Assembly (NCBI GenBank): GCA_021807115.1
Contig: JAKAPJ010000010.1
Location: forward strand, 1-40,783
Length of the DNA: 40,783 nucleotides
From: Microcaldota archaeon
GTDB lineage: Archaea > Micrarchaeota > Micrarchaeia > Micrarchaeales > Micrarchaeaceae
Direction of reading: 5' to 3'
The notes below the pieces were generated by a model. That model had not been told where the DNA came from. It made no database searches and saw only the letters and a program-made list of their open reading frames with translations. The position numbers were made by a program, and so were the translations under genes. Shown one piece after another: positions 1-10,315 of this stretch (position 1 is the first letter of the stretch; each line of letters starts with the position of its first letter).

Positions 1-73
1 GATTTCAATCAATTTTTTATACTTCGGAGTTCTAGTTTTGGTCGTCATGGTCGTCAAATCATGACAACCGAAG

Positions 74-95
74 CTGGAGGCTTTAAAACCTCCAG
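74..95. repeat. Perfect 7-bp inverted repeat (CTGGAGG-ctttaaaa-CCTCCAG), possible hairpin/terminator
   Basis: Read directly; extends by AAG/TTT pairing with one G-U. Confidence 0.5.
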
Positions 96-227
96 TTTTG
101 GCCTGATTTGAGGAATTCTACAACGCCGGGGGTGGGAGCAATATCGCAATGATTGTGATGCATTCTGAGCATTACGGCATTGTTTAAATATCATGATTGG
201 CGGAATAGAATAAATGGGTAGGATTGC

Positions 228-581
228 ATGAGCGATACAACAAAGGGTTTGCCCCAGGATGTCATAAGCATAGACATGTGGGTGGCTGCAGACTGGAAGG
301 CAAAGCCGGAGGTGCTTGCGAATTACGCAAAGAGCAAGTACTGGCAGGTTAGGGCAGAAACTGCGGCTAACCCTGCGACGCCGTCCGACTCAAGGAGGAT
401 GCTGCTGAACGACCCGGTACCTGACGTGAGGGCCATGGCCTTGGACAGCCCGAAAACCACGCTTGCAGAGATATCGCTGATGCTGAACGACAACGAGGCG
501 CTTATCGCGAATCCCAAGGACACTGTCAGACAATCGGCAATGCGCGCACTGGAGCGGCTTAAGAAGAACTTGCGCGGCTGA
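228..581 (+). CDS. Small LRV/HEAT-like repeat protein (117 aa)
   Basis: Repeated pattern WQVRAETAANPATPSDSRRMLLNDPVPDVRAMALDSP typical of leucine-rich-repeat-variant/HEAT units. Confidence 0.6.
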   Translation: MSDTTKGLPQDVISIDMWVAADWKAKPEVLANYAKSKYWQVRAETAANPATPSDSRRMLLNDPVPDVRAMALDSPKTTLAEISLMLNDNEALIANPKDTVRQSAMRALERLKKNLRG

Positions 582-675
582 GAGACCTGCGGCGCAGGCT
601 ATTAGCTACTTGGATGGCATAGCCGCGGCTAGGGGAAGGTAAAAATAAAAAGAAGGAAAATAAAAAATAATCGAT

Positions 676-1698
676 TCAGAGCAGGCTTTCGAGGCTTGCA
701 ACTCCCTCGAAGCTTGCCACTGCAGAAGGCTTTTGCGACTGGCCGAACTTCGGTCTCACCCCAGTGACTATTGACATGACCTTTATCTGGTCCGTCAGCT
801 CAGGGACTAGCCTTGCGCCGAAGATCACGTTTGCCTTTGCGTCCAAATTGTCCGTAACGCCTGCGCCTACCCGCGTGGCTTCCTCAATTGTCAGGGAAGC
901 GCCGCCGGTCACATGGACCATTGCGCTCTTTGCGCCTTCGAGGTCCACATCCAGCAGTGGGTGAGTGAGCGTGCTCTTTATCGCCTTGTCAACACGGTCC
1001 GGACCATACCCGGCGCCCAGATTTATGACTGCAGTGCCTGCGCCGCCCATTACCGCCTTGAGGTCGGCGAAGTCCAGGTTTATTAGGCTAGGTAGCATTA
1101 TCGTGTCTGATATGCCCCTTACCGCAGTGACCAGTATGTTGTCGACCAGCTCAAACGCCTTCTCTATCTGCAGGTTTGGCGAGTAGCTAAGCAGCCTGTC
1201 GTTCTCTATAACGATGGTGGTGTCTGCATTCTTTGTCAGTTGCTCCAGCCCCCAGTCGGCCTTCTGCTTCCTGCTCCTCTCAAGCGAGAACGGATAGGTA
1301 ACGAACGCTACGACCAGCGAACCCTGCTCCTTTGCCATCTGGGCGATCAACGGCACTGAGCCTCCGCCCGTGCCGCCGCCCATTCCTGCGGCAAGGAACA
1401 CCATGTCGTAGCCTGAAATCGCATCCACTATCTCCCGCCTGCTCGCCTCTGCACATTTTGCGCCCACCTCGGGATACCCTCCTGCGCCAAGGCCCCTTGT
1501 TATCTCCTTGCCTATGAGGATCTTCTTCTGGGCATTTATCATGTTCAGGTGCTTTGCATCAGTATTAAGAGCGATGGTCGTCGCGCTCTTTATGCCGCTG
1601 CTGTACAGCCTGTTGATAAGGTTGCTCCCTGCTCCTCCACATCCCACTACGGCCAGCTTGGCCGCAAATTCTGTACTATCCCATGAGTTCTCTACCAT
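676..1698 (-). CDS. ftsZ: FtsZ-family cell division GTPase (paralog A)
   Basis: [77 protein letters not shown] motifs. Confidence 0.95.
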   Translation of the reverse strand: MVENSWDSTEFAAKLAVVGCGGAGSNLINRLYSSGIKSATTIALNTDAKHLNMINAQKKILIGKEITRGLGAGGYPEVGAKCAEASRREIVDAISGYDMVFLAAGMGGGTGGGSVPLIAQMAKEQGSLVVAFVTYPFSLERSRKQKADWGLEQLTKNADTTIVIENDRLLSYSPNLQIEKAFELVDNILVTAVRGISDTIMLPSLINLDFADLKAVMGGAGTAVINLGAGYGPDRVDKAIKSTLTHPLLDVDLEGAKSAMVHVTGGASLTIEEATRVGAGVTDNLDAKANVIFGARLVPELTDQIKVMSIVTGVRPKFGQSQKPSAVASFEGVASLESLL

Positions 1699-1742
1699 TC
1701 TCTCACCGGTCGATTTAATGCAAAAATAAAAATAATAGGCAA

Positions 1743-2828
1743 TTAGCCTATCATTTCTAAGTTGCTGAACGCAGAGGATGCCTCCTTCCTATCCTCCAAC
1801 TTGCCCAGGATGCTTGCACCCTTCACTCCGGTCACTATGGCAACGATCTCTATCTGGTCGTCATAGCCGGGTATGAGCCTGGCACCCCACTTTATGTTGG
1901 CCTTGGAATCCATGCGGTCGGTTATTATCTCACCAGCCTTGATGGCGTCGCCTATGGTGAGGGAAGCACCTCCGGAAATGTGTATGAGCGCGCCGCTTGC
2001 GCCCTCCATGTCAACATCAAGCAGCTTGTTCTTCAGCACGCCGTCGGATGCAATGTGTACCTTGTCGTTGCCCTTGCCCTGCCCGACAGCTATGAAACCT
2101 ACATCGCCGCCGCCTAGGATTGACCTGACATCGGCAAAGTCTATGTTGATCAGACTCGGCTGGGTTATGGTCCATACCAGACCGCCTATGGCCTTCGCAA
2201 GCACTTCATCTGCGAGCGCGAACGCCTCATTCATTGGCAGGTTCGGAGCCAGCTTGACGAGCCTGTTGTTGTCCAGTATTATGACACTGTCGCAGAACTT
2301 CCTCAACTGCTGGATTCCCTCCTCGGCCTTGGTCTTCCTGATTCGCTCAAGGTCGAATGGATAAGTCACCATTGCGACAACTATTGCACCCTGTTCCTTC
2401 GCAATCTGCGCCGCTACCTTGACAGAGCCAGTACCGGTGCCGCCGCCCATTCCTGCACACAGAAACACGAGCTGTGCACCGTTAAGGGATTCTTCAATCA
2501 TGTGCCTGTCAACCTCCGCTGCCTTGGCACCCACAGTAGGGTCGCCTCCGGCGCCTAGGCCCTTTGTTATGCTCCTTCCTATCAGTACCTTCTTTATGCG
2601 CTCGTCGATGATCTTGAAGTGCTGCGCGTCGGTGTTGACTGCAACGAACTCCGTGCCCTTGACCCCAGCCTTTAGGAGCCTGTTCACTATGTTGTTGCCT
2701 GCCCCGCCGAAACCAGCCGTCACAATCTTGATTGTAGCGGAGCTGAATTCGTCATCGGTTCCTACCTTAGACTGTCCCAAAACTTCGTTCACTAGGTCGC
2801 CCATTTTATCGCCTTTACTTGTCGCCAA
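1743..2828 (-). CDS. ftsZ: FtsZ-family cell division GTPase (paralog B)
   Basis: TAGFGGAGNNIVNRL, NTDAQHF, GLGAGGDPTVGAKAAE, GMGGGTGTGS, NIDFADVRSIL motifs. Confidence 0.96.
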   Translation of the reverse strand: MATSKGDKMGDLVNEVLGQSKVGTDDEFSSATIKIVTAGFGGAGNNIVNRLLKAGVKGTEFVAVNTDAQHFKIIDERIKKVLIGRSITKGLGAGGDPTVGAKAAEVDRHMIEESLNGAQLVFLCAGMGGGTGTGSVKVAAQIAKEQGAIVVAMVTYPFDLERIRKTKAEEGIQQLRKFCDSVIILDNNRLVKLAPNLPMNEAFALADEVLAKAIGGLVWTITQPSLINIDFADVRSILGGGDVGFIAVGQGKGNDKVHIASDGVLKNKLLDVDMEGASGALIHISGGASLTIGDAIKAGEIITDRMDSKANIKWGARLIPGYDDQIEIVAIVTGVKGASILGKLEDRKEASSAFSNLEMIG

Positions 2829-3009
2829 GGAATATTGCGTAGAAAAGCTTTTAAAGCTTTATTATTTTTGACGTAATTAGGGTAGTATGGGTTTATGTGC
2901 GGGACAGAAGAGCCGATTTTAGAATTTTTTTATACACGAGTACATATTTGTGTAATGATATAAAGGCGTTTTTAACGCGTGGTTGCCGCCAATGCCTTTT
3001 TGCGGGGTT

Positions 3010-3648
3010 TTACTGCTTGCTTGCGGTGTAATTCCCTATTATTCGCCCAGCTTGGGAGAGCAGTACGTACTGGTTGTAGCCGGAACTGCCTGCGCTGAAA
3101 TTCACTAGCCACACAGAGCCAGCGGTGACATTCAGGGGAGTAACTGATGCATTCATAGACTGATAGAAGGTAGCATGTACGACGGTCTCGTTGTACCCGT
3201 ATGTGCTCACGTAGCCGCGCACTATGGAAGATGCATTGTACGACCGCGCCGATGCTATATACGGCGAACTTATGACGTACGATGGGGTGGATGGCGGCTC
3301 GTTCACTACGCAATGGGACGTGTATAGGTTGTCGGTAGTTGGAAGGAGCTGGGTTGCAGGGTAATCGAAGCTTTCTATGAAAAGAGTCGGACATGGCCGG
3401 GTCGCATTGTATATCACCACCAGGAATATGTTCCAGCTGCCACTTACCAGCGTAGACGGAGATACGTTGACAATGCTCACTACGGCCGATGGGTTTTGTG
3501 CCCTGACGTCAGTTAGCACCAGCTGCTGCGCCTGTCCTGATGTGATGTTCTTGGGCGCGGGCTGCGCCTGATTGAATACGGCCGTGGTGGCTGCGAATAG
3601 CGCTATAGCGATAACTATGATTATGCCGACCTTGAGTATCAAGTCCAT
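3010..3648 (-). CDS. Single-TM N-terminally anchored, probably exported hypothetical protein (212 aa)
   Basis: N-terminal hydrophobic helix MDLILKVGIIIVIAIALFAATTAVF followed by an N/S/T-rich domain with several N-x-S/T sites. Confidence 0.7.
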   Translation of the reverse strand: MDLILKVGIIIVIAIALFAATTAVFNQAQPAPKNITSGQAQQLVLTDVRAQNPSAVVSIVNVSPSTLVSGSWNIFLVVIYNATRPCPTLFIESFDYPATQLLPTTDNLYTSHCVVNEPPSTPSYVISSPYIASARSYNASSIVRGYVSTYGYNETVVHATFYQSMNASVTPLNVTAGSVWLVNFSAGSSGYNQYVLLSQAGRIIGNYTASKQ

Positions 3649-3777
3649 GTCAAACCCGATGCGCCCTGTTGCCTACCGAGACTTATATGGCAGATAAGGA
3701 TTATAAGGTTATACTAAAGCGCAGCTATGGCGCACATTTTCGTGTGTGCAAGAATTAATCGTGAAGCTGTCTGCAGG

Positions 3778-4674
3778 CTAGCGCTTTGACAGATATGCCA
3801 TTATTGCCTTGTTTAGAAGCATCTTGTTTCGGGCCTGCTCCCACACAACGCTTTTTGGACCGTCCAGCACGTCGGACGTTATCTCCTCGCCGCGGTGGGC
3901 TGGAAGGCAGTGTAGCACTATTGCGTCGCTCTTTGCGTACTTGAATACGCCGCTGTTGACTTGGTAGGGAGCGAAAAGCTTCCTTCTTTTTTCCGCTTCG
4001 GCCTCCTGACCCATGCTTACAAAAGTATCCGTGTATATTGCATCCACGCCCTTAAGCCCCTTTTCCAAGGAGTCGGCGACTTCGACGTTGGAATACTTGC
4101 GGGCAATTTTCACAAAGTCCATATTTGGAGAATATCCCTTCGGTCCTATAAGTACAGTTTCTGCTCCAAGCTTTGCGGCAACTACCATGAGCGAATTTGC
4201 GGTGTTGTTTGCAGTGTCGCCTACGAATGCAATCCTGAGGCCCGCCATATTTTTCTTGTGCACCCTTATTGTGTAGACATCGGCGAGGGCCTGGGTCGGA
4301 TGTTCTATGTCTGTAAGCGCATTTATGACAGGGACAGTGGAGTTCCTTGCGATTTCAAGGAGATCGGCATGCTTGTAGAGCCTTGCCGCTATAAGGTCGC
4401 AGTAACCGCTAAACATCCTGGTAGTGTCGGCAAGCGTCTCGCCGCGAGATCTCTGTGTTGTGCTCGGATCGATGTATATCGCGTGGCCGCCCAGCTGCGT
4501 CATTGCAACCTCAAAAGACATTCTAGTGCGCGTTGATGTCTTTTCGAAGAACAGGGTGAGGGATGCGCCGTCGAGCCGATATTTCTTGTCCTTGCCCTTC
4601 GACATGTCGTCCGCGATACTGAATATTCCTTCTATGTCCTCCTTGGATAGGTCGTCAGAGTTCAATAGGTTCAT
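3778..4674 (-). CDS. argF: Ornithine carbamoyltransferase
   Basis: STRTRMSFEVAM, HPTQALADVYT, HCLPAHRGEEI motifs; start set at MNLLNSDDL just downstream of the preceding gene's stop (track ORF 3778..4740). Confidence 0.92.
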   Translation of the reverse strand: MNLLNSDDLSKEDIEGIFSIADDMSKGKDKKYRLDGASLTLFFEKTSTRTRMSFEVAMTQLGGHAIYIDPSTTQRSRGETLADTTRMFSGYCDLIAARLYKHADLLEIARNSTVPVINALTDIEHPTQALADVYTIRVHKKNMAGLRIAFVGDTANNTANSLMVVAAKLGAETVLIGPKGYSPNMDFVKIARKYSNVEVADSLEKGLKGVDAIYTDTFVSMGQEAEAEKRRKLFAPYQVNSGVFKYAKSDAIVLHCLPAHRGEEITSDVLDGPKSVVWEQARNKMLLNKAIMAYLSKR

Positions 4675-4678
4675 TCCA

Positions 4679-5140
4679 TCACCCGAATATTGCTCCGAAT
4701 CCAACGTTTGCTGCGGATTCCTCGCTCTCCTTAAGCTCAATGAATTTTTTTTCTATCACGGATGTGGCACGCTTCACTGTTTTGAATTCATGCTTGAAGC
4801 GCTCCTCCGCCGCATTGAGGAACTCGTCAGTGGCCTTAAGATACAGGTAGCTTTTGCTGTCCTCCACCCCTATTGATTTGCCCTCCCTCATATCGTAGTC
4901 CTGTCTTGCGAAGATGACATTAGCGAATTTGTCGCTTTTGAGTTTTTCTATCGCTGCCCTTGTGGCAGCCTCCCTCTCCGCGTACGCCTTCTTCTCCTCG
5001 TCGCTGAGCTTTGCAAGATCCTTTTCGCTCAAATCCGAGGACTTCGGTATGAGGTTCGGATCCAGGTACGGATCGTAGGATAGGATCTTCTTGAGTGCCT
5101 TGACCTCAGGTTCATCGCATTCGTAGACTCGTGCAGGCAT
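4679..5140 (-). CDS. Hypothetical protein (153 aa) between S8e and OTCase
   Basis: Full-length ORF tightly packed with S8e (1-nt gap) and OTCase; charged, helical composition. Confidence 0.75.
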   Translation of the reverse strand: MPARVYECDEPEVKALKKILSYDPYLDPNLIPKSSDLSEKDLAKLSDEEKKAYAEREAATRAAIEKLKSDKFANVIFARQDYDMREGKSIGVEDSKSYLYLKATDEFLNAAEERFKHEFKTVKRATSVIEKKFIELKESEESAANVGFGAIFG

Positions 5141-5141
5141 G

Positions 5142-5552
5142 TCAACCCTCCACCAATCGCGCGTTGACGTTTCCTTCGCGGCCCGGTCTGTTCACCACAA
5201 CTGCCTTGCCCGCATCTGTGTTTATGATTGTCCCTTTTGTTATTATGTTCTGCCTGGCGAAGTTCCTGTTGTCGGGGGACTCGAGAACGCCTTTGATCTT
5301 TACCTTTTTGTATCCGCCCTTTGTGAGCAAGTTAGCGAATACTGCGCGTTTTAGCACAGTGGTTACGCCGCCGCCGCGGCGTCGAACTGCCTTTGTGCCA
5401 TTGGCCTCCTGTTTCGCATCTCCCATGTATGTGGCAGTAAAATAGTTGCCGGTTTCAGAGCGCTTTTTGTCGCGAAACTTTATTTTCCTCTTGCCATTGC
5501 CCACGCGCTTTGTCCTTGATTTGCCGTGCAGTTGTATACCGAATTGGCTCAT
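5142..5552 (-). CDS. rps8e: 30S ribosomal protein S8e
   Basis: LHGKSRTKRVGNGKRK, VRRRGGGVTTVLKRAVFANLL, ESPDNRNFARQNIITKGTIINTDAGKAVVVNRPGREGNVNARL match the S8e consensus. Confidence 0.9.
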   Translation of the reverse strand: MSQFGIQLHGKSRTKRVGNGKRKIKFRDKKRSETGNYFTATYMGDAKQEANGTKAVRRRGGGVTTVLKRAVFANLLTKGGYKKVKIKGVLESPDNRNFARQNIITKGTIINTDAGKAVVVNRPGREGNVNARLVEG

Positions 5553-5679
5553 TTGATCACGTATAGAACAGAATCTTGCAGCCTTTTAAGAAAGGAAGAT
5601 TAAGCTATATGTAATATTATCGCATATTAGTTAATTTAAAAGTTTCTATCGCTGCAATGCCCGATGTACAGGCCGCTGC

Positions 5680-6246
5680 TTATATCGAATGGCTGGCGGG
5701 CACGGTGTGCAGGTCCTCATATATTGGGCCTTTCGGGGTAAGCGTGCTGCGCTTTAACTTTATCTCGCCGCAGCGAAATGTGCCTAAAGCCTCGCCGGAC
5801 AGGCGCATGTGCATGCTGACCACCTCTGCCAGCGCCCCCGGGCCCAGCCGCTTGAATCTTGCCATAGTCACATGCGGCACGAATGGCCTCTCATCGGTTC
5901 TGACGCCAAATTTATGCAGCCCGTATTCCAGGCTTCTGTACAGACTGGCTAGCCCCTTGTCATCCGTTACGCGCGCCACAAGAACATGAGGCCGATCTGG
6001 CGTAAAGACGTCCACACCTGCAAGCGTGATATTGAATGCGCCGAAGTTCGTGCCGCTCATGGCACTTGCGATGCCTTTTAGCTGCGCCTCTTCTGCGCTT
6101 TCAAAGAAAAATAGTGTTATGTGCAGTTGGCTGTCAGGAACGATGCGGGCCCAGGGCCAATGCAGGCTTTCGGCGAAACTGCGTATGCGCACCCTTACCT
6201 CTTCCGGTACTTCGATGCATATAAATGCCCTGTATCCGTAGCCCAT
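5680..6246 (-). CDS. thpR: RNA 2',3'-cyclic phosphodiesterase / 2'-5' RNA ligase family
   Basis: Two HxT motifs (LHITLFFFES and PHVTMARFK) plus RAFICIEVPEEV start. Confidence 0.9.
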   Translation of the reverse strand: MGYGYRAFICIEVPEEVRVRIRSFAESLHWPWARIVPDSQLHITLFFFESAEEAQLKGIASAMSGTNFGAFNITLAGVDVFTPDRPHVLVARVTDDKGLASLYRSLEYGLHKFGVRTDERPFVPHVTMARFKRLGPGALAEVVSMHMRLSGEALGTFRCGEIKLKRSTLTPKGPIYEDLHTVPASHSI

Positions 6247-6371
6247 GTTTATAGATGATGTCCAAAATATAAAGAGCTTGTAGTGGCGCGGAGATGCGGA
6301 TTCGGTAGTCGGATAACGTAGTTGTTTTATAGGTTTAGGTAGATAGATACCTGTTTTCTGCAGGCTAATCC

Positions 6372-7049
6372 GTGGAGTTAGTGGGATGGATGGAGGATTA
6401 CCGCGACACTACAGTGCTCATACCGGTCAAGGACGAGCCTGCCGTAGAAAAAGTCACAAAGGGAGTACTCAGCAAACTGCCGGCATGCAAAGTCATAGTT
6501 GTGTACAAGGGCAGGCTTGGCATGAAGCTGAATGGCAAGAACCTGAGGATATTGAAGCAGTCCGGATCCGGCAAGGGTGCCGCATGCGTGCAGGCCGCCA
6601 AGCTCGTGGATACGGATATAATGTGTTTTATAGACGGGGATAATACATACGACGTTAACGACCTGAAGAAAGTAATAGCGCTCGTAAGGGAGGGTGCGGC
6701 GATGGCGATAGGCAACAGGTTCAGCAACATAAGCAGCGAGGCGATGCCGCCGTACATCCAGTTTGGCAACAATATGCTCACACTCACCGCAAACGTGCTG
6801 TACGGGCTGCGCATAAAAGACTCGCAGACGGGGCTTAGGGCGATAAGGAAGGATATATTCGACCGGCTCGGGGTTACGGAGACGCATTTCGGGATAGAGG
6901 AGGAGATGAACATAAAAACCAAGAAACTTGGGCTAAAGATCGCGGAGACCCCGATAAACTACTATGTAAGGGTAGGAGAGTCAAAGCAGTTCAAGCTTGT
7001 TGACGGATTACGCCTACTTTTCATAAACTTCAAGTTCATATTCTGGTAG
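6372..7049 (+). CDS. Family 2 glycosyltransferase (dolichyl-phosphate mannosyltransferase-like)
   Basis: TVLIPVKDEPAVEKV...DIMCFIDGDNTYDVNDLKKVI (DxD-like), NMLTLTANVLYGLRIKDSQTGLRAIR. Confidence 0.85.
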   Translation: MELVGWMEDYRDTTVLIPVKDEPAVEKVTKGVLSKLPACKVIVVYKGRLGMKLNGKNLRILKQSGSGKGAACVQAAKLVDTDIMCFIDGDNTYDVNDLKKVIALVREGAAMAIGNRFSNISSEAMPPYIQFGNNMLTLTANVLYGLRIKDSQTGLRAIRKDIFDRLGVTETHFGIEEEMNIKTKKLGLKIAETPINYYVRVGESKQFKLVDGLRLLFINFKFIFW

Positions 7050-7105
7050 GCAGGCTGCGTACCGCAAGTGCAACCATTTTTAAACTTGAATGCGCCATAT
7101 CATAC

Positions 7106-8716
7106 ATGCAAACGCGATATGTAGTGGTGCTGGGCTCGCTGCTGAGCGGGCTTGGGAAAGGGATAGTGTCTTCTTCTATAGCAAAGATTCTCTCGTTGTA
7201 CGGCTACAATGCTATGCCCCTGAAGTTTGACGGCTACTTGAATTACGATTGCGGCACAATGAACCCGTTCAGGCACGGTGAGGTGTTCGTGCTGGAAGAC
7301 GGGGGGGAGGTCGACATGGACTTCGGCACTTATGAGAGGTTCATGGACAGGAACATGAAATCGTCATTCTCGCTCACAGGGGGCAAGGTGATGAATGATG
7401 TGATATCCATGGAGAGAAAAGGGGAGTTCCTAGGCCAGGATGTCCAGATAATACCGCAGGTGACTGATTACCTGATAAAGAGGATAGAATCGCTATCCCA
7501 AAAGGAGCATCTTGATGTGCTCATAATAGAGGTCGGCGGCACCGTAGGCGACATAGAAAACGGTTATTTCGTGGAAGCGATGAGGCAGCTTGGCACCCTG
7601 AGAAAGACTGTTTTTATCGACGTCACAATGGTGCCGGAGCTTGAGGCTGTGGGTGAACAGAAGACAAAGCCTACGCAGATAGGGCTTAGGAGCTTGAGGC
7701 AGGACGGCATACAACCAGACTTCATGATATGCAGGACGACAAGGGCGTTGGAGGATAGGGCGAGAGGCAAGATAGCCCTTTTCGCCAACCTCCCGCCCGA
7801 AGCGGTGATAGACGACCATGATGTACCGTCCATCTATGACATGCCTGAGCTGCTGATGCGGCAGAAGCTTGATAAAATGCTTATAGGGCGGCTTGGGCTA
7901 GAAAGGCGCACAATCAACCGCAAGGCGCTCAACGAGTGGAAGAGGTGCCTGCATCCGGGCGGAAGCAAGAACAAACCGGTAGTGAGCGTGGCCATAGTTG
8001 GAAAGTACATAAAGCTGCATGATGCGTATGCCAGCGTGAAGGAATCTCTTTCGCATGCGGCTATGAAGAACAACGTGGAGCTCAAAATAAACTGGGTGGA
8101 GTCGGAGTATTTCGAGGGTAAGGACGCGGAGAGGCACATAGGGACGCTTGCAGACAGCGATTGCGTGCTAGTCCCGGGGGGATTCGGCAAACGTGGGATA
8201 GAGGGCATGATAAGGGCGATACAGTACGCGCGGACCAGCAAGAAACCCTACCTGGGGCTGTGCTTGGGCATGCAGCTCATGGTGGTCGAATACGCGAGAA
8301 ACGTGTGCAAACTTGATGATGCGAACTCAACGGAATTCGGCAAAACGCCGCACAATGTCATAGACCTTCTTGAAGGGCAGCGTGGCCTTTCTGAGAAGGG
8401 CGCTACGATGAGGCTTGGGGCTGCGCAGATAAAGGTGATGGGTGGCACGCTTGCGCACAGCATCTACGGCAGCGGCGTAATATCGGAAAGGCACAGACAC
8501 AGATACGAGCTCAACAACAAGTTCAGGGGAGTGCTGGAGAGGGGCGGGCTGGTTATAAGCGCGACCACTACGGACGGACAGCTGGCCGAAATGGTGGAGT
8601 GGAGGGGGCAGTTCGGAATCGGGATACAGGCGCATCCGGAATTCAAGTCCAGACCTGAGCACCCCGCGCCGCTTTTCGAGGCGTTTATACGGGATGCCGC
8701 GGCAGGGGGCGCGTAG
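7106..8716 (+). CDS. pyrG: CTP synthase
   Basis: VLGSLLSGLGKGIVSSSIAKIL, KFDGYLNYDCGTMNPFRHGEVFVLEDGGEVDMDFGTYERF, glutaminase LGLCLGMQ and HPEFKSRP. Confidence 0.98.
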   Translation: MQTRYVVVLGSLLSGLGKGIVSSSIAKILSLYGYNAMPLKFDGYLNYDCGTMNPFRHGEVFVLEDGGEVDMDFGTYERFMDRNMKSSFSLTGGKVMNDVISMERKGEFLGQDVQIIPQVTDYLIKRIESLSQKEHLDVLIIEVGGTVGDIENGYFVEAMRQLGTLRKTVFIDVTMVPELEAVGEQKTKPTQIGLRSLRQDGIQPDFMICRTTRALEDRARGKIALFANLPPEAVIDDHDVPSIYDMPELLMRQKLDKMLIGRLGLERRTINRKALNEWKRCLHPGGSKNKPVVSVAIVGKYIKLHDAYASVKESLSHAAMKNNVELKINWVESEYFEGKDAERHIGTLADSDCVLVPGGFGKRGIEGMIRAIQYARTSKKPYLGLCLGMQLMVVEYARNVCKLDDANSTEFGKTPHNVIDLLEGQRGLSEKGATMRLGAAQIKVMGGTLAHSIYGSGVISERHRHRYELNNKFRGVLERGGLVISATTTDGQLAEMVEWRGQFGIGIQAHPEFKSRPEHPAPLFEAFIRDAAAGGA

Positions 8717-8719
8717 CGG

Positions 8720-10315
8720 TCATACGAAATTCCTGGTGTAGCCGAGCATGGTGCCGAATATGACATTCACGACCGGAATCCTGGCCGTTATGCCCTCTAG
8801 AACGTCTATGTCTTCCTTTTCTATTGCGCCGGTGTACGCTATCAGCGGGGGATAAACAAGCAGCTGTTCTATGAACGCGGCGAAAAGGACAAGCAGGAAG
8901 TTGCCCCCTATGAAGTACCTGAGAGGTAGTATGAACCCCGCACTTATGACCCCTGATGCGACTATGCGGGATATCCTTGACAGCTCAGGGCGTATCTTGA
9001 AGGACCTGAATGCCCAGGCCATGTACAATACATCCGTTACCAACGGCTCGGCTATGAATATTGCAAACGCAAGGCCAAGCCCATTTAATGTGGGCACAAG
9101 GGCAAAAAGCAGTGCCAGTATTATCAATGACGCTATGGTGTTGTATTTGAGTATTTGTCTTGTGCTGCCTGCGGCAACAAGCAGGGAGTACGCATAAAGC
9201 CATATTATGCTTATTAGCGCGCCTATGCTGGCCAGAGCTATGTAAATGGGGGCAGATCCGTAAGTGCCCCCGAACGTAACGAAGGAGAACTGCTTTGCAA
9301 GCACCACGAGGTAAAAGCTAACGGGGGTAGCCAGGAGGATGGATGTGTAAATAGAGTAGTTGTAGTATTCGCTTATCCTGCCCTTGGCGGTTTTTCTGGC
9401 AATCTCTTTGGAGAAAAGCGGCAGCAGGGACATGCCTATCGAGCCCACTATGAGGTCAAGTATGCCGAGCACCTTTATGGCTATGCCTACGTTACCCAGA
9501 ACCTGTGCCGTGGAATAGAACGCAAGCAGTATTGGGGCGAAGTTGTCAGGTATGGTACGTACGCTCCCTGAAATCGCTATTGGCAGCGAGAACCTGAGCA
9601 CTTTCACCGCCCTGGCTGTTGAGAACAGGATGCTGTTGAGGTCTATCTTGAGCTGCCTTGAGATGATGCGCAGCGCTACGAGCGTGCCTAACAAGAACCC
9701 GGCTAGCACACCTATTATGGGCGCGACTGGCCCGTACCCCATCAGCGCCATGAGGACGCCTATGCATGCCTGGGTTCCGGACTGCAACATTGCCAGAAGC
9801 GCATACTCCTTGCCGCGGCCTAGCCCAACTAGGGTGGATATCGAAGTTCCCCATACTGCGCCAAGCACGATAACAAAAGACGCCCACTGTATGACGTATG
9901 CATCTGTCGGATCATGCAGGAAGTAGGCAGCCAGTGGGGTAGCCAGCAGGAACGCAATCAGTGTTATTGCACCGCAGAGCAGGAAGACAAGGATGAACCC
10001 TGTGGTGATTATCTCACTGCTCGTCTTGACATTGTTCTTGCTCATGTGCTCTGATACGAATTTTATTGCGGCGGTGCCGATTCCGAAGTCCCCGAACATG
10101 CTAAGCAGGCCGGCTGCCGACGTGGCAAACACATATATTCCATATGCGGTAGGCCCTAGTATCCTGGCAATCAGCACAATGCCAATGCCGGCAAAAACCA
10201 ATGTGGCCGCCTTGGCAATAAGTATGAATATGGCAGTGTTTGCGGTCTTGCTGCCAGCCTCCAGGGCTGCACCGTCCAACCTCACAATAGTGCTCCGCGC
10301 CATGTTACCAGTCAT
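8720..10315 (-). CDS. Polysaccharide/oligosaccharide flippase (MATE/Wzx-like), multi-TM
   Basis: About 14 hydrophobic helices, LIARILGPTAYGIYVFATSAAGLLSMFGDFGIGTAAIKFVSE; start chosen at MTGNMAR (ATGA overlap with the upstream GT). Confidence 0.85.
   Translation of the reverse strand: MTGNMARSTIVRLDGAALEAGSKTANTAIFILIAKAATLVFAGIGIVLIARILGPTAYGIYVFATSAAGLLSMFGDFGIGTAAIKFVSEHMSKNNVKTSSEIITTGFILVFLLCGAITLIAFLLATPLAAYFLHDPTDAYVIQWASFVIVLGAVWGTSISTLVGLGRGKEYALLAMLQSGTQACIGVLMALMGYGPVAPIIGVLAGFLLGTLVALRIISRQLKIDLNSILFSTARAVKVLRFSLPIAISGSVRTIPDNFAPILLAFYSTAQVLGNVGIAIKVLGILDLIVGSIGMSLLPLFSKEIARKTAKGRISEYYNYSIYTSILLATPVSFYLVVLAKQFSFVTFGGTYGSAPIYIALASIGALISIIWLYAYSLLVAAGSTRQILKYNTIASLIILALLFALVPTLNGLGLAFAIFIAEPLVTDVLYMAWAFRSFKIRPELSRISRIVASGVISAGFILPLRYFIGGNFLLVLFAAFIEQLLVYPPLIAYTGAIEKEDIDVLEGITARIPVVNVIFGTMLGYTRNFV

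Noticed and set aside
764-2871. Plus-strand ORFs antisense to the two ftsZ genes (764..964, 1873..2364, 2419..2871)
   Set aside because: Shadow frames of strongly supported minus-strand CDSs; low-complexity S/P-rich translations.
2972-3394. 140-aa minus ORF overlapping 3010..3648
   Set aside because: The overlapping frame has an N-terminal TM anchor and sensible extracytoplasmic composition; this one is Arg/His/Cys-rich noise.
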